Source: Prevotella sp.
GTDB taxonomy: Bacteria > Bacteroidota > Bacteroidia > Bacteroidales > Bacteroidaceae
DNA: 57,470 bases
Direction: 5' to 3'
NCBI GenBank assembly: GCA_022732315.1
Contig: JAIJUV010000002.1
Span: 1-57,470 of the forward strand
The position numbers and the translations under genes are program-made. The notes beneath the pieces were generated by a model. It did no database searches, was not told the origin of the DNA, and saw nothing but the letters and a program-made list of their open reading frames with translations. Positions 17,017-26,029 of this stretch are shown in pieces. The first letter of the stretch is position 1. Every line of letters starts with the position of its first letter.

Positions 17017-17070
17017 AGGAATAGTGATGATACAAATGGAATATTGTGCAAGATGATGGAAAATATCCGC
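17017..17070. promoter_or_regulatory. Candidate HTCS1 operator: three 20-base-phased repeats
   Basis: AGGAATAGTG (17017), TGGAATATTG (17037) and TGGAAAATAT (17057) are related words starting exactly 20 bases apart, about two helix turns, as AraC-type regulators often bind. On the minus strand the distal unit reads TTTCCATCATCTTGCAC, matching the site in the inverted repeat at 12355-12399. In both cases TTTCCATC ends 41 bases before the TA of the -7 element. Assignment to HTCS1 is inference from adjacency. Confidence 0.6.
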
Positions 17071-17121
17071 ATCGGTGCCTCTTTTTTTGTGCTTTTGTAC
17101 ATGAATACAAGTTTTTTTCGC

Positions 17122-17129
17122 TATTTTTG
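17122..17129 (+). promoter_or_regulatory. Promoter -7 element for HTCS1
   Basis: TATTTTTG followed by CA, matching TAnnTTTG, 37 bases before the HTCS1 start at 17167. This supports the downstream start over the longer open frame. Confidence 0.65.
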
Positions 17130-17166
17130 CAACACATTTCGTATAAACCGATTAAAAAACTGGCTA

Positions 17167-20100
17167 ATGAATAAAAAGACGATTCTACGTGTTGAGGGCT
17201 TTATGATGTTGCTGCTGGCAACTTTTCTGCCACTCAAGATTTGTGCACAGAGTGTATATCAACTCTCTGTTGACAATGTATTGCCTACGAATTATGTTCG
17301 TACGATACAACAAGACAAGTATGGTTACCTTTGGTTTGCCACCACTTCGGGATTGGTGCGCTATGATGGGTATCAAACCGAAGTGTTGAAGCCGTCCACT
17401 GCGGGCAACCGTAAGTTCATGCAGGATTCCCGTATTTTAGGAATCAAGCCATGGGGAGACAGATTCTTGTGGATTCGTCTTCGTGGTCGTCTCTATAGCT
17501 GCTACGATATTGAGAAAAATGCCTTTGTAGATTTCACGGGCAATGGCAGCTATAGTCAACCCATCAAAGGTTACACCCTTCTTTCTGCTTCTGAGATGAT
17601 GGTTTGGAATGAGAAAGGTGAGGGAAAACGCATCCGTTTTGATGGAAAGAACTTTGCTTCAGTAAAAATGTCGCTCCCTGTTTCTGATGTAATCAACTAC
17701 ATTCAGGCAGGAAATAAGGAGCTTTTGGTGGCTGGTGATGGTACCATCTATCAATGTAAAAACGGAAAGTTTGTTAATATCTTTTCTGCCTTCCTCAATA
17801 AATCGGTACGCAAGGTAACGGAGGCTTCCTACTGGGGTGGATCTATCTTCCTGACCACCAATGATGGTATCTATCAGTATCTGATTGAATCAAGACAGGT
17901 GGTTCGTTCTGCTTACAATCCTAAGCAGCCACATGTGGTGCAGGATAACATGGGCAATGCCATCATTCTGGCCTTGGATGGTAGCGACGTCTTCTATCTT
18001 ACATCTAAGAAGACTTATCATTTCGAGGGCATCTATAATCAGCATCTCTTGCAGTTGAACAGTGAGCCACGCTATCAGTTTTATGCTGCAAGTGATGGAA
18101 AATTATGGATTTCCACCTATGGAAATGGACTCTTCTCTTATGATACCCAAAAGGAAAAGTTGGAGTCGTATGCTGACCTTCTCCCATCGCCTTATGTATA
18201 TACTCCTTTTGTAGATAAGGCACATAATCTTTGGGTATCTCTGGAGAATATGGGTGTGTATGTCATCAACTTTGCCCAGTCGGAGGCCAGCTATCTATAT
18301 TATAACGGTGATAGGTCGGGTATCAATCACGAAGATGATGTTCGCCTTCTCAAGCGTGTGGGCAAGAGTATTTATATCAGCAACATGCAGAATGGCAGTA
18401 AGGTGGCGGATGGACAGTTGAAGAACTTCCGGTCTTTTGATAGCTATCATGATGATATAACATCAGTGGCGCAGGATGCGAAGGGTAAGCTTTATGTGGG
18501 TACTCGAAAAAAAGGTGTCTTTGATGTTGATGGTGGTAAGAATCATGTGCATTCTGACAGTCCGGAATCTATCGGAAAGGGAAAACTCAGTGATATTCTT
18601 TTTGATCAGAAAAACAGAATGTGGGTTTCACTTTTCGATGCAGGACTGGAAGTTTATCTGAACGGGAAGTTTATTCATGTGATAGAGAGTAAGTCGTTGC
18701 AGGCTCGCAACATGGAGATGGATAAGCAGGGCAACATCTGGCTTTGCACCAGTCGGGGAGCCTTGCGTTTCAATCCTGATGAAATATTGCGTAACCACAA
18801 GGCTTTTCAGATGATTCATGTTTCGCCTACAGACCAGGTGAACGATGAGGTGCATAGCGTGTATGAGGACAGCAAGGGAAGAATATGGATAGGAAGCATC
18901 GGAAACGGTGTGAAGATGATAGATGGAAAGGATACCATTACTTATACCACCCGTGATGGCTTGGCAGATAATAATGTGCAGAGCATCGTGGAACATCGTC
19001 AGTCGGGAGATGTGTGGCTGGGTACTGATAACGGTATCTCCCGTTTCCGCAAGGGTACGTTTAATAATTTCTATTTTGGTGCCAACTCATTGGAGAATGC
19101 CTGTACTGAGGATAATGCTGTGGAGTTGGACAATGGCAACCTTGCCTTTGCCACTCATCATGGTGTGATGACCTTCAATCCGGGTGATATCCACGAGAGC
19201 AAGCCTGTTTTCCCTCTAGCGATTACCAAGATAGAGGCAAATGGTATCTCTATTGGAGAATTGGAAGGGGATGAGGCTCGATTGGATGGTACACTGACCC
19301 GTTCCCGGGAATTCTCCATCAGCTATCATCTGAATTCGCTCACCTTCTATTTTTCGGATTTCTATTATGCCAAGAAGAATGGTAGCTCATTCACCTATTA
19401 TCTCAAGGGGTATGACAAGGATTGGAGCAATCTCTCGCGTATCAACTTTGCGCAATATCGCAATCTGCCAGTGGGGCATTATACCCTGTACGTGCGTTCT
19501 TGCAATGCCAACGGTGTATGGTCGCCAGAAGAGGTGGCGCTCAATATAGAGGTGCGCCCGCCTTTCTATGCCACCTGGTGGGCATACCTTATATATATAG
19601 CACTCGTGGCGCTCGCCATCTATTATGTATATGTCAACTTCCGCCGTATCAATAATCTGCGCAACAAGGTGAAGGTAGAAAACCAGCTCACGGAGTATAA
19701 ACTTCGCTTTTTCACAAATATCTCGCACGAGTTCCGTACGCCGCTTACTATCATCAAGGGTGATATGGACCGACTCAAGACCGTGGATAAGATGCCGGGA
19801 GAGATGAAGCAACCGCTCTCGTCGATGGCGAAAAGTGTGGAGAGAATGATGAGACTCATCAATCAGCTCCTGGAGTTCAGAAAAATGCAGAACGACAAGC
19901 TGCAGCTTGCCTTGGAGAAAACGGATGTCATCGCCTTTCTGCAAGACATCTTCTTGAACTTCTGTAATATTGCCGAGGGTAAGCATATCAACTTAATGTT
20001 CCTGCCTTTTGATAAGAGTTACGAGATGTATGTGGATCGCAACTATCTGGACAAGATTATCTACAATCTCTTGTCGAATGCACTAAAATATACTCCGAGT

Positions 20101-21246
20101 CATGGAGATGTTGCTTTGCGTGTGTCGCTGAATGACAATCGGAGCTTGCTCATATCTGTGGAAGATACGGGTGTGGGGGTTGAGAAATCGAAGCAGGATT
20201 TACTCTTCCAGCGTTTTAACCGCAGTAGTTATTCGCATGATAGTATCGGTATCGGTTTGCATCTGACGGCAGAGTTGGTGCGTGTACATCATGGTGAAAT
20301 CTCCTATCACGATAATCAGCCTCAAGGCAGCATCTTCCGCGTGGAATTGCCTGTGGATGAAAAAGTGTATGAGGAGAAAGACTTCATGGCTGTGGATAAT
20401 GCGGTGACACAAGAGGAGAACTGTAAGCCGCGAACGGCCCTAGAGATGGAATACCGGGAAATGCCGCCTAAGCCGCTGAATCATTACCGGGTGCTCGTGA
20501 TAGAGGATGATAATGATGTGAGGGAGTTCCTGAAGAACGAGTTGCAGCGTTATTTCGTGATTGATTTGGCTGCTGATGGGCAAGAAGCTTGGGAAAAGAT
20601 ACAGGAACAGAAACCAGACTTGATTGTGAGTGACGTGATGATGCCTAGAATGAGTGGATATCAGTTGGTGAAGAAGGTGAGAAGTGATTCTGCTCTTACT
20701 GATTTACCTTTTATCTTATTAACGGCACTTACTGCAGACGACAAGAAGCTGAAGGGCATAGATGCAGGAGCGGATGCTTATATTGAGAAACCATTCCATA
20801 CCGACATCCTGATTGCCACCTGTTGCCAGCTCTTGGAACAGCGCAACCACTTGAAGCAGGTGTATGGACAGCAGTCGGCTGGTAGCGTCAAGGCTGCGGC
20901 TCCTGAAGTAATCAGGGACGAACAGGACAAGAAATTCCAGGCTGTGCTGGATGTCTGGCTTGCTGAGCATATCGCCGACCCACAACTCAATATTGATAGT
21001 TTTGCCGAGAGTATGGGGTATGGTCGCACAACCTTCTATAAGAAGATAAAACGCATTACGGGTACAACGCCAAATGATTATATCCGTTCTTTGCGTATGA
21101 ACAAGGCTGCCGAACTTTTGAAGGATGATAGACTTACGGTTGCCGAAGTGGGTTATCAGGTAGGTATTGGCGATCCGTATTACTTCAGTAAGTCGTTTAA
21201 GAACTTCTTTGGCGTGAGTCCAACGAAGTATCGAACTGGCAAATGA
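17167..21246 (+). CDS. Hybrid two-component system regulator (HTCS1)
   Basis: The start at 17167 follows the promoter and opens a signal peptide ending near ICAQ. The frame continues 91 codons further upstream but would overlap the divergent gene and promoter, so it is rejected. The 1359-residue protein has, in order: about 14 two-component propeller repeats in the periplasm (YGYLWFATTSGLVRYDGY type); a Y_Y_Y domain before a membrane segment near residue 805; HisKA with ISHEFRTP (His near 854); HATPase with NLLSNALKYTP; a receiver domain with VSDVMMPRMSG (phospho-Asp near 1155); and a C-terminal AraC-type HTH. It senses a specific oligosaccharide and activates PUL genes. Position, divergent from the PL9 operon, predicts RG-I fragments as signal. 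Confidence 0.95.
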   Translation: MNKKTILRVEGFMMLLLATFLPLKICAQSVYQLSVDNVLPTNYVRTIQQDKYGYLWFATTSGLVRYDGYQTEVLKPSTAGNRKFMQDSRILGIKPWGDRFLWIRLRGRLYSCYDIEKNAFVDFTGNGSYSQPIKGYTLLSASEMMVWNEKGEGKRIRFDGKNFASVKMSLPVSDVINYIQAGNKELLVAGDGTIYQCKNGKFVNIFSAFLNKSVRKVTEASYWGGSIFLTTNDGIYQYLIESRQVVRSAYNPKQPHVVQDNMGNAIILALDGSDVFYLTSKKTYHFEGIYNQHLLQLNSEPRYQFYAASDGKLWISTYGNGLFSYDTQKEKLESYADLLPSPYVYTPFVDKAHNLWVSLENMGVYVINFAQSEASYLYYNGDRSGINHEDDVRLLKRVGKSIYISNMQNGSKVADGQLKNFRSFDSYHDDITSVAQDAKGKLYVGTRKKGVFDVDGGKNHVHSDSPESIGKGKLSDILFDQKNRMWVSLFDAGLEVYLNGKFIHVIESKSLQARNMEMDKQGNIWLCTSRGALRFNPDEILRNHKAFQMIHVSPTDQVNDEVHSVYEDSKGRIWIGSIGNGVKMIDGKDTITYTTRDGLADNNVQSIVEHRQSGDVWLGTDNGISRFRKGTFNNFYFGANSLENACTEDNAVELDNGNLAFATHHGVMTFNPGDIHESKPVFPLAITKIEANGISIGELEGDEARLDGTLTRSREFSISYHLNSLTFYFSDFYYAKKNGSSFTYYLKGYDKDWSNLSRINFAQYRNLPVGHYTLYVRSCNANGVWSPEEVALNIEVRPPFYATWWAYLIYIALVALAIYYVYVNFRRINNLRNKVKVENQLTEYKLRFFTNISHEFRTPLTIIKGDMDRLKTVDKMPGEMKQPLSSMAKSVERMMRLINQLLEFRKMQNDKLQLALEKTDVIAFLQDIFLNFCNIAEGKHINLMFLPFDKSYEMYVDRNYLDKIIYNLLSNALKYTPSHGDVALRVSLNDNRSLLISVEDTGVGVEKSKQDLLFQRFNRSSYSHDSIGIGLHLTAELVRVHHGEISYHDNQPQGSIFRVELPVDEKVYEEKDFMAVDNAVTQEENCKPRTALEMEYREMPPKPLNHYRVLVIEDDNDVREFLKNELQRYFVIDLAADGQEAWEKIQEQKPDLIVSDVMMPRMSGYQLVKKVRSDSALTDLPFILLTALTADDKKLKGIDAGADAYIEKPFHTDILIATCCQLLEQRNHLKQVYGQQSAGSVKAAAPEVIRDEQDKKFQAVLDVWLAEHIADPQLNIDSFAESMGYGRTTFYKKIKRITGTTPNDYIRSLRMNKAAELLKDDRLTVAEVGYQVGIGDPYYFSKSFKNFFGVSPTKYRTGK

Positions 21247-21269
21247 TCTGATGAATTGAATGAAATAAA

Positions 21270-21316
21270 AAAAAGAAAGCTAGTTGCTTCAACTGAAGTA
21301 GCTAGCTTTCTTTTTT
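21270..21316. terminator. Bidirectional terminator between HTCS1 and the GH2 gene
   Basis: GAAAGCTAG (21275-21283) and CTAGCTTTC (21302-21310), with inner CTTC/GAAG pairing, A run on the left and T run on the right. It can stop both convergent genes. Confidence 0.9.
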
Positions 21317-21366
21317 ACTATTATCTATACTTTGATGAACTCATATCATTCTTGAAGAACTCTTTC

Positions 21367-24300
21367 TTATTTGTTCTTCAGAAAATCAATTTCTACGATT
21401 CTCAATACCGGCTTGCCCTTCTTGATTCCGATGAAATCGAGGGTGCTTGCCTTGCCGCCAGCCAGTTCCTTGGTATCGCTGAGCTGGGTCTTGCTCTTGG
21501 CATCGCCCATCATCCTGATGGTGATGTCCTTTGCCTTCACTGGCTTGTCTATTTTGATGTGGACATAGCCGAGGCTGGCATAGGTATAACCCTCCCAGAC
21601 CTTCTTCTTGCCGGCAAAGATGGCGAGCGGATACATCTTGAGTCTCCATCCCGTGAGCTTTACGGTGATTTCATCCACCTTCTCTTTCTCGGTAAACAGA
21701 TAGGTGATCCAGGCATTCTCAAGCTTGCCATCGCTCTTCCATTCTGTGGTCTCATCATCATCGAAAGTTTTCTGGGCATCTTCCTGGTTTACACCAGCCA
21801 CGGCACCGGTGATATCAATGGTCTCCTTGATATCGGTATAGGATGGGGTAGATGGCGTTTCGCCACGAGAGAGATCTTCCTTTAGAGTCATCTGAGGCAA
21901 ATAGTGTTCGATATCTACCTTGTTTGTCTTTAAATCGATGCTTGCCACGCCCTTGATGCCATCAGCACCAGCGCAAATCTTGATATCGCCAGGATTTACG
22001 GTACTGCGTATCAGAACTCTGTTCACGCCGCATTCTACAGGTAAATCAATCCTTCCGATGTAATTATCGAAGGTATTGTCGCTATCTGTAGAGTCTAGAA
22101 TATCTGCAGCTTTGCGGGCTGCCTTCTGTTCTGCTGTCTCGTTCTTATCCACCACGAGGCTCTGGTTCTTGGCAGCAAGTGCCTTTTGGGTTTCCTCGTT
22201 AGGAGTTGCCAATCCGCCAATCCATTCCATTTCGCCCTGATAGTTGAAGTGGATGGTGCGGTTATCGAGTGGACAGCGTCTGCCTTGCTTATCTACCACT
22301 TCTACCTGGATGAGCGCCATGTCGGCACCATCAGCCTTGAAACCTTCAGGGTTCTGGATGCTGGTGAGCTTGATGTGATGAGGCTCGCCGGCTGTTTCGA
22401 TGGCATAACGGCTTGTCTCCTTCTTGGTTTTGGCATCTTTTGATTTCTTATCAGACTTATCGTATGTATAAGCCACAGCCTCAATCTTTCCTGCCTCGAA
22501 AGGTACGTTCTTCCAGGTGAAGAGCCACTGGTTGCTGCGTTCGCCCATGCCCAGGCTCTTGCCGTTGACGAAGAGTTCTACCTCGTCGCCGGTACTTACC
22601 ACATATTCAGTCTGCTTGATGGTGCCTGGCTTGTAGTTCCAATGACCCACGATGTAGGTGGCATCCTTTTCTGGAGATATCCAGCCGTCCCACATCACCT
22701 GATGAGCGAAGAAGGCATCCTTCGGAATGCGCATCGCATCTGTTACACCGCTCGAACGGTAGTTTGCCTCACCACGATGATGGGTGTTGGTATCCGAGAA
22801 GACAATCTTGGTACCGCCATCGCTTACTCGCTTGCCTGTGCCCGGACGCTCCTGCCAGTATTCAAACCATCGCTCTACCATGCTTGCAGCAAAGGTATCC
22901 ATATTGTGGTTGTATTCGAAGGCAGGTTTGCCGCGATACAGAGGTCCGTCGCCTTCCTTGTGGTAAGGATAGCTCTGCTCATCCCAATATTTGCGCAAGC
23001 CCTCGTCGCGATGATACTCCATCGACCACATCGGGTGCTTCTTGCTCTTGTTGATGTAAAGCATCTCGCCGCCATACTCAGCCTCGTTGATGTTGAGCAT
23101 CTCTCGGCTTCCGCTGGCTCTTCCGCCGTGAGGGTCGAACTCGTCGCGGATGGCTTTCATTTGCAACATGTGCTCGCGGCTCACGCCCCTGTTACCGCTC
23201 TCGTAGAAGATGATGCTAGGGTTGTTGCGGTTGTAGATGATGGCTTCCTTCATCAGTTCCAGGCGCTGTTCCCATCTGCGGTCGAAGACATCTTTCTCGG
23301 CATCACCGGCTGGCATTGCCTGAATCAAGCCCACTCGGTCGCAGCTCTCGATGTCCTGTTTCCAAGGGCAGACGTGCATCCAGCGAACCAGGTTACCGCC
23401 CGATTCCACCATCAGTTTGTTGCTGTAGTCGCTCAGCCAGGCAGGAACGCTCATGCCCACGCCAGGCCACTCGTTGGAGGTGCGCTGCGCATAGCCGTGC
23501 ATCATGATGGCACGGTCGTTGAGATAGAACTTGCCTTCGCCAAACTGGGTCTTGCGGAAACCGGTCTTGGTCACTACATCGTCTATCTTGCTGCCGTCGT
23601 CCGCCTTCAAGAGGGTCTTTACGGTGTAGAGATAGCCATATCCCCAACTCCAGAAGTGAGCGTTGCTCAGGAGTCCGCTCACCTTTACGGTTTTGGTTTC
23701 ACCTGGCTTCAAGGTGTATCTCTCGCCATCGAAATGGCCCACTTCCTTACCGTCAGCATCCAGAACCTTGGCGAAGAAGCGGAAAGAGCGAGGCTTGGAA
23801 TCCTCATTTCTTACCTGCGATTCTGCATTTACCGTTACCTTCTTTCCCGCAATATCATAGTTGCTGCCATAGATATAGATACCTGTGGTCTTGAGATTAT
23901 TGTAGAGCGGAAGAGTCTGGTAGAGTTTGTCGGTGATGTGGAGGAACACATTCTTTGGAATACCGCCATAGTTGGCATTGAAGTTCTTGTCGTTCCACTG
24001 GAAACGCTGACCGCTGGTGCGCTCACGATAGTTCCAGGAGTTATCCACACGTACGGCTATGACATTTTCACCTTTTATAATATAAGGTGTCAGGTCGAAT
24101 CCGCTTGCCATCACACCATTCTCGGTATATCCCACTTTCTTGCCATTGAGCCAGATGTCGGCACCGAAGCGCACGCCCTCAAACTCGATGAAATACTTGC
24201 GGTCGCCCACTTCCTGGATATGGAAGTGCTTGCGATACCACATGATGGTGTCGCTGAGGTGTTCAATGGAAACCTTGAACGCTTCTTTCTCGTTGAAGGC

Positions 24301-24477
24301 ACGAGGCAGCGTAATCTGTTTCCAACCGGCATCTGGGTAGTTTGCCTGTTCTGCTCCCGGGAAGTCGCCCACCTTGAGCAACCATCCTCCATTGAAATTG
24401 AGCTTTGCTCTTTCCACTGCATTCATCTGGCAGAGCGAGATGAATGCGAGTAGAAGTAGAAATAGTCTTTTTCTCAT
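21367..24477 (-). CDS. Secreted GH2-family glycoside hydrolase with C-terminal F5/8-type domain
   Basis: The start at 24477 (MRKRLFLLLLAFISLCQMNA) gives a good signal peptide; a start 10 codons upstream is possible. The 1036-residue product has the GH2 sugar-binding jelly roll (FEGVRFGADIWLNGKKVGYTENG), an immunoglobulin-like domain, a TIM barrel, later beta domains (DEVELFVNGKSLG), and a C-terminal discoidin-like domain (EWKSDGKLENAWITYLF). The probable nucleophile Glu is in SMEYHRDEG near 487. Where most GH2 enzymes have Asn-Glu as acid/base, this one reads YESGNRGVS near 429, so the Glu is replaced by Arg. It may use another residue or be of a divergent subfamily. It is probably a galactosidase- or arabinopyranosidase-like enzyme on RG-I side chains; specificity is not readable. 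It is divergent from rhaD and convergent with HTCS1. Confidence 0.87.
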   Translation of the reverse strand: MRKRLFLLLLAFISLCQMNAVERAKLNFNGGWLLKVGDFPGAEQANYPDAGWKQITLPRAFNEKEAFKVSIEHLSDTIMWYRKHFHIQEVGDRKYFIEFEGVRFGADIWLNGKKVGYTENGVMASGFDLTPYIIKGENVIAVRVDNSWNYRERTSGQRFQWNDKNFNANYGGIPKNVFLHITDKLYQTLPLYNNLKTTGIYIYGSNYDIAGKKVTVNAESQVRNEDSKPRSFRFFAKVLDADGKEVGHFDGERYTLKPGETKTVKVSGLLSNAHFWSWGYGYLYTVKTLLKADDGSKIDDVVTKTGFRKTQFGEGKFYLNDRAIMMHGYAQRTSNEWPGVGMSVPAWLSDYSNKLMVESGGNLVRWMHVCPWKQDIESCDRVGLIQAMPAGDAEKDVFDRRWEQRLELMKEAIIYNRNNPSIIFYESGNRGVSREHMLQMKAIRDEFDPHGGRASGSREMLNINEAEYGGEMLYINKSKKHPMWSMEYHRDEGLRKYWDEQSYPYHKEGDGPLYRGKPAFEYNHNMDTFAASMVERWFEYWQERPGTGKRVSDGGTKIVFSDTNTHHRGEANYRSSGVTDAMRIPKDAFFAHQVMWDGWISPEKDATYIVGHWNYKPGTIKQTEYVVSTGDEVELFVNGKSLGMGERSNQWLFTWKNVPFEAGKIEAVAYTYDKSDKKSKDAKTKKETSRYAIETAGEPHHIKLTSIQNPEGFKADGADMALIQVEVVDKQGRRCPLDNRTIHFNYQGEMEWIGGLATPNEETQKALAAKNQSLVVDKNETAEQKAARKAADILDSTDSDNTFDNYIGRIDLPVECGVNRVLIRSTVNPGDIKICAGADGIKGVASIDLKTNKVDIEHYLPQMTLKEDLSRGETPSTPSYTDIKETIDITGAVAGVNQEDAQKTFDDDETTEWKSDGKLENAWITYLFTEKEKVDEITVKLTGWRLKMYPLAIFAGKKKVWEGYTYASLGYVHIKIDKPVKAKDITIRMMGDAKSKTQLSDTKELAGGKASTLDFIGIKKGKPVLRIVEIDFLKNK

Positions 24478-24548
24478 TCTAATGATGTTTTGATTGTTTT
24501 GTTGCATTATTATTATTGTGATATTATTATTGCGTTATTATTATGGTG

Positions 24549-24556
24549 CAAAATTA
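24549..24556 (-). promoter_or_regulatory. Promoter -7 element for the GH2 gene
   Basis: The minus strand reads TAATTTTG followed by CA, 72 bases upstream of the chosen start. The upstream region also holds minus-strand ACAAATGGCG (24611-24620) and TTCCATCATC (24628-24637), words that recur at the other regulated promoters in the window. Confidence 0.6.
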
Positions 24557-24734
24557 CGAAAAAAAACCGATGTTTTTTTGTTCTTCCATTCAAAATTTTG
24601 TGTTTTTGTCCGCCATTTGTTTTTGGGGATGATGGAAGATAGAAAGCCTCTTCTGTAATCAGTAAATGATGCAAAGATGCCAAATGTCATAGCAGAAATA
24701 TCAAAAGAATAGGGTGGATATGGAGGAAAATGCT

Positions 24735-24742
24735 TACTTTTG
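24735..24742 (+). promoter_or_regulatory. Promoter -7 element for rhaD
   Basis: TACTTTTG followed by CAGCAG, 38 bases before the rhaD start at 24780. It lies inside the longer open frame that begins at 24714, which argues for the later start codon. Confidence 0.7.
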
Positions 24743-24779
24743 CAGCAGAAATTTTAAACAAGCTAATAACAAGATTAAT

Positions 24780-25589
24780 ATGAATAGTGTTTTAGAAGGT
24801 CGTCCTGCCTTGAAAAAGGAGGTCGAGAAGATTGCTGAAGTTGCTGGATACCTCTGGCAGAATGGTTGGGCTGAGCGCAATGGTGGTAACATCACCGTGA
24901 ACATCACCGACTTGGTAGATGACGAAATCAAGGCTTTGCCTGCCATCAGCGAAGTAAAGCAGATTGGTACAGCATTGCCAGCCTTGAAAGGTTGCTACTT
25001 CTTCTGCAAGGGTACAGGCAAGCGCATGCGCGACTTGGCTCGCTGGCCTATGGAGAATGGTTCTATCATCCGCATCCTCGACGATTGCGCCAGCTATGTT
25101 ATCATCGCAGATAACGCCGTGATGCCAACATCAGAGTTGCCTAGCCACTTGAGTGTTCATGCCCGTCTCATCGAGAAGGGTTCCAGCTACAAGGCTACCG
25201 TTCATACTCATCCTATCGAACTCATCGCTATGAGCCACAACAAGAAGTTTATGGGCAAGGACGTGTTGAGCAACCTGCTCTGGAGCATGATTCCTGAGAC
25301 CAAGGCGTTCTGTCCACTCGGTCTGGGTATCGTTCCTTATCAGTTGCCAGGCAGCTTGAAGCTTGCTGAGGAGACCTTGAAGGAGTTGGAGGATTATGAT
25401 GTAGTGATGTGGGAGAAGCACGGCGTCTTTGCCAAGGGCTTAGATGTGATGGATGCCTTCGACCAGATTGACGTGCTCTCTAAGAGTGCCAAAATCTACA
25501 TCGATTCCAAGTGCATGGGATTCGAGCCTGATGGTATGAGCCAGGAAGAGATGGCTGAGATGACCAAGGCTTTCAATTTGCCAAGATAA
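24780..25589 (+). CDS. rhaD: Rhamnulose-1-phosphate aldolase
   Basis: The start MNSVLEGRP at 24780 is chosen because the promoter lies just upstream; the product has 269 residues, against 274 in E. coli RhaD. It is a class II (zinc) aldolase of the AraD/FucA fold. Residues match those known in E. coli RhaD: Glu119 in PTSELPSHL, zinc ligands His142 and His144 in VHTHPIE, and His214 in WEKHG. NGGNITV near 35-40 binds phosphate. It cleaves L-rhamnulose-1-phosphate to dihydroxyacetone phosphate and L-lactaldehyde in the cytoplasm. It stands apart from rhaBATM, facing it across a shared terminator and divergent from a GH2 gene. Confidence 0.96.
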   Translation: MNSVLEGRPALKKEVEKIAEVAGYLWQNGWAERNGGNITVNITDLVDDEIKALPAISEVKQIGTALPALKGCYFFCKGTGKRMRDLARWPMENGSIIRILDDCASYVIIADNAVMPTSELPSHLSVHARLIEKGSSYKATVHTHPIELIAMSHNKKFMGKDVLSNLLWSMIPETKAFCPLGLGIVPYQLPGSLKLAEETLKELEDYDVVMWEKHGVFAKGLDVMDAFDQIDVLSKSAKIYIDSKCMGFEPDGMSQEEMAEMTKAFNLPR

Positions 25590-25612
25590 TATAAGAGGAA
25601 ACTTTAAAATAG

Positions 25613-25651
25613 AAAATCCCCGGGCGTTGGAAAATGCCTGGGGATTTTTAG
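25613..25651. terminator. Bidirectional terminator between rhaD and rhaM
   Basis: AAAATCCCC (25613-25621) pairs with GGGGATTTT (25640-25648), with GGC/GCC pairing inside, and T-rich ends on both strands. It serves convergent rhaD and rhaBATM. Confidence 0.85.
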
Positions 25652-25698
25652 TAACTTATATTATTAATATGTAAAAATGATAGATTTCTACTTCTATC

Positions 25699-26016
25699 TT
25701 AGTCCATGTGGAAGAGTTCTTCCAATGGGATGCTGACAGGCGAATTATCCGGATTCACCTCCATGATGTCTGCCATCATATCCCACCATTTCTGGGTGAT
25801 AGGATCCACGTTGGTAGTGTCCTGGCTGTTGGTATCGCTATCGCATTTCTGAACGGCAAAGAGCAGGTTGGTGTCCTTGTCCCAGAAGATGCTGTAGTCG
25901 CTCACACCCTGATCCTTGATCATCTGTTTCAACTCTGGCCAAATCGCAGCATGGCGCTTGGCATATTCCTTTTCGCATCCCTTCTTGAGATACATTTTAA
26001 ATGCAAATCTTTTCAT
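25699..26016 (-). CDS. rhaM: L-rhamnose mutarotase
   Basis: A 105-residue protein, the same size as E. coli RhaM/YiiL (104). It has the family start MKRFAFKMYLKKG, Tyr18 and His22 in EYAKRHAAIWPEL, and the conserved KWWDMMADIM near residue 77, with a C-terminal LEELFHMD. It interconverts alpha and beta anomers of L-rhamnose so that the isomerase receives its preferred form. It is the last gene of the rha cluster, 13 bases after rhaT, so the two are translated together. Confidence 0.96.
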   Translation of the reverse strand: MKRFAFKMYLKKGCEKEYAKRHAAIWPELKQMIKDQGVSDYSIFWDKDTNLLFAVQKCDSDTNSQDTTNVDPITQKWWDMMADIMEVNPDNSPVSIPLEELFHMD

Positions 26017-26029
26017 TTTATTTAATGTG

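Noticed and set aside
16911..17102. Upstream extension of the secreted-protein frame by 64 codons
   Set aside because: It would cover the promoter -7 element at 17007-17014; the internal ATG at 16910 starts a clear signal peptide.
16894..17166. Upstream extension of the HTCS1 frame by 91 codons
   Set aside because: It overlaps the start of the divergent secreted-protein gene and covers both promoters and the phased repeats; the start at 17167 opens a proper signal peptide.
22642..24453. 603-codon open frame on the plus strand
   Set aside because: It is antisense to the GH2 gene over its whole length. The translation is rich in Val, His and Ala without any domain, a usual shadow of G/C-rich third positions.
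24714..24779. Upstream extension of rhaD by 22 codons
   Set aside because: The promoter -7 element lies inside this stretch and the extension has no similarity to RhaD N-termini.
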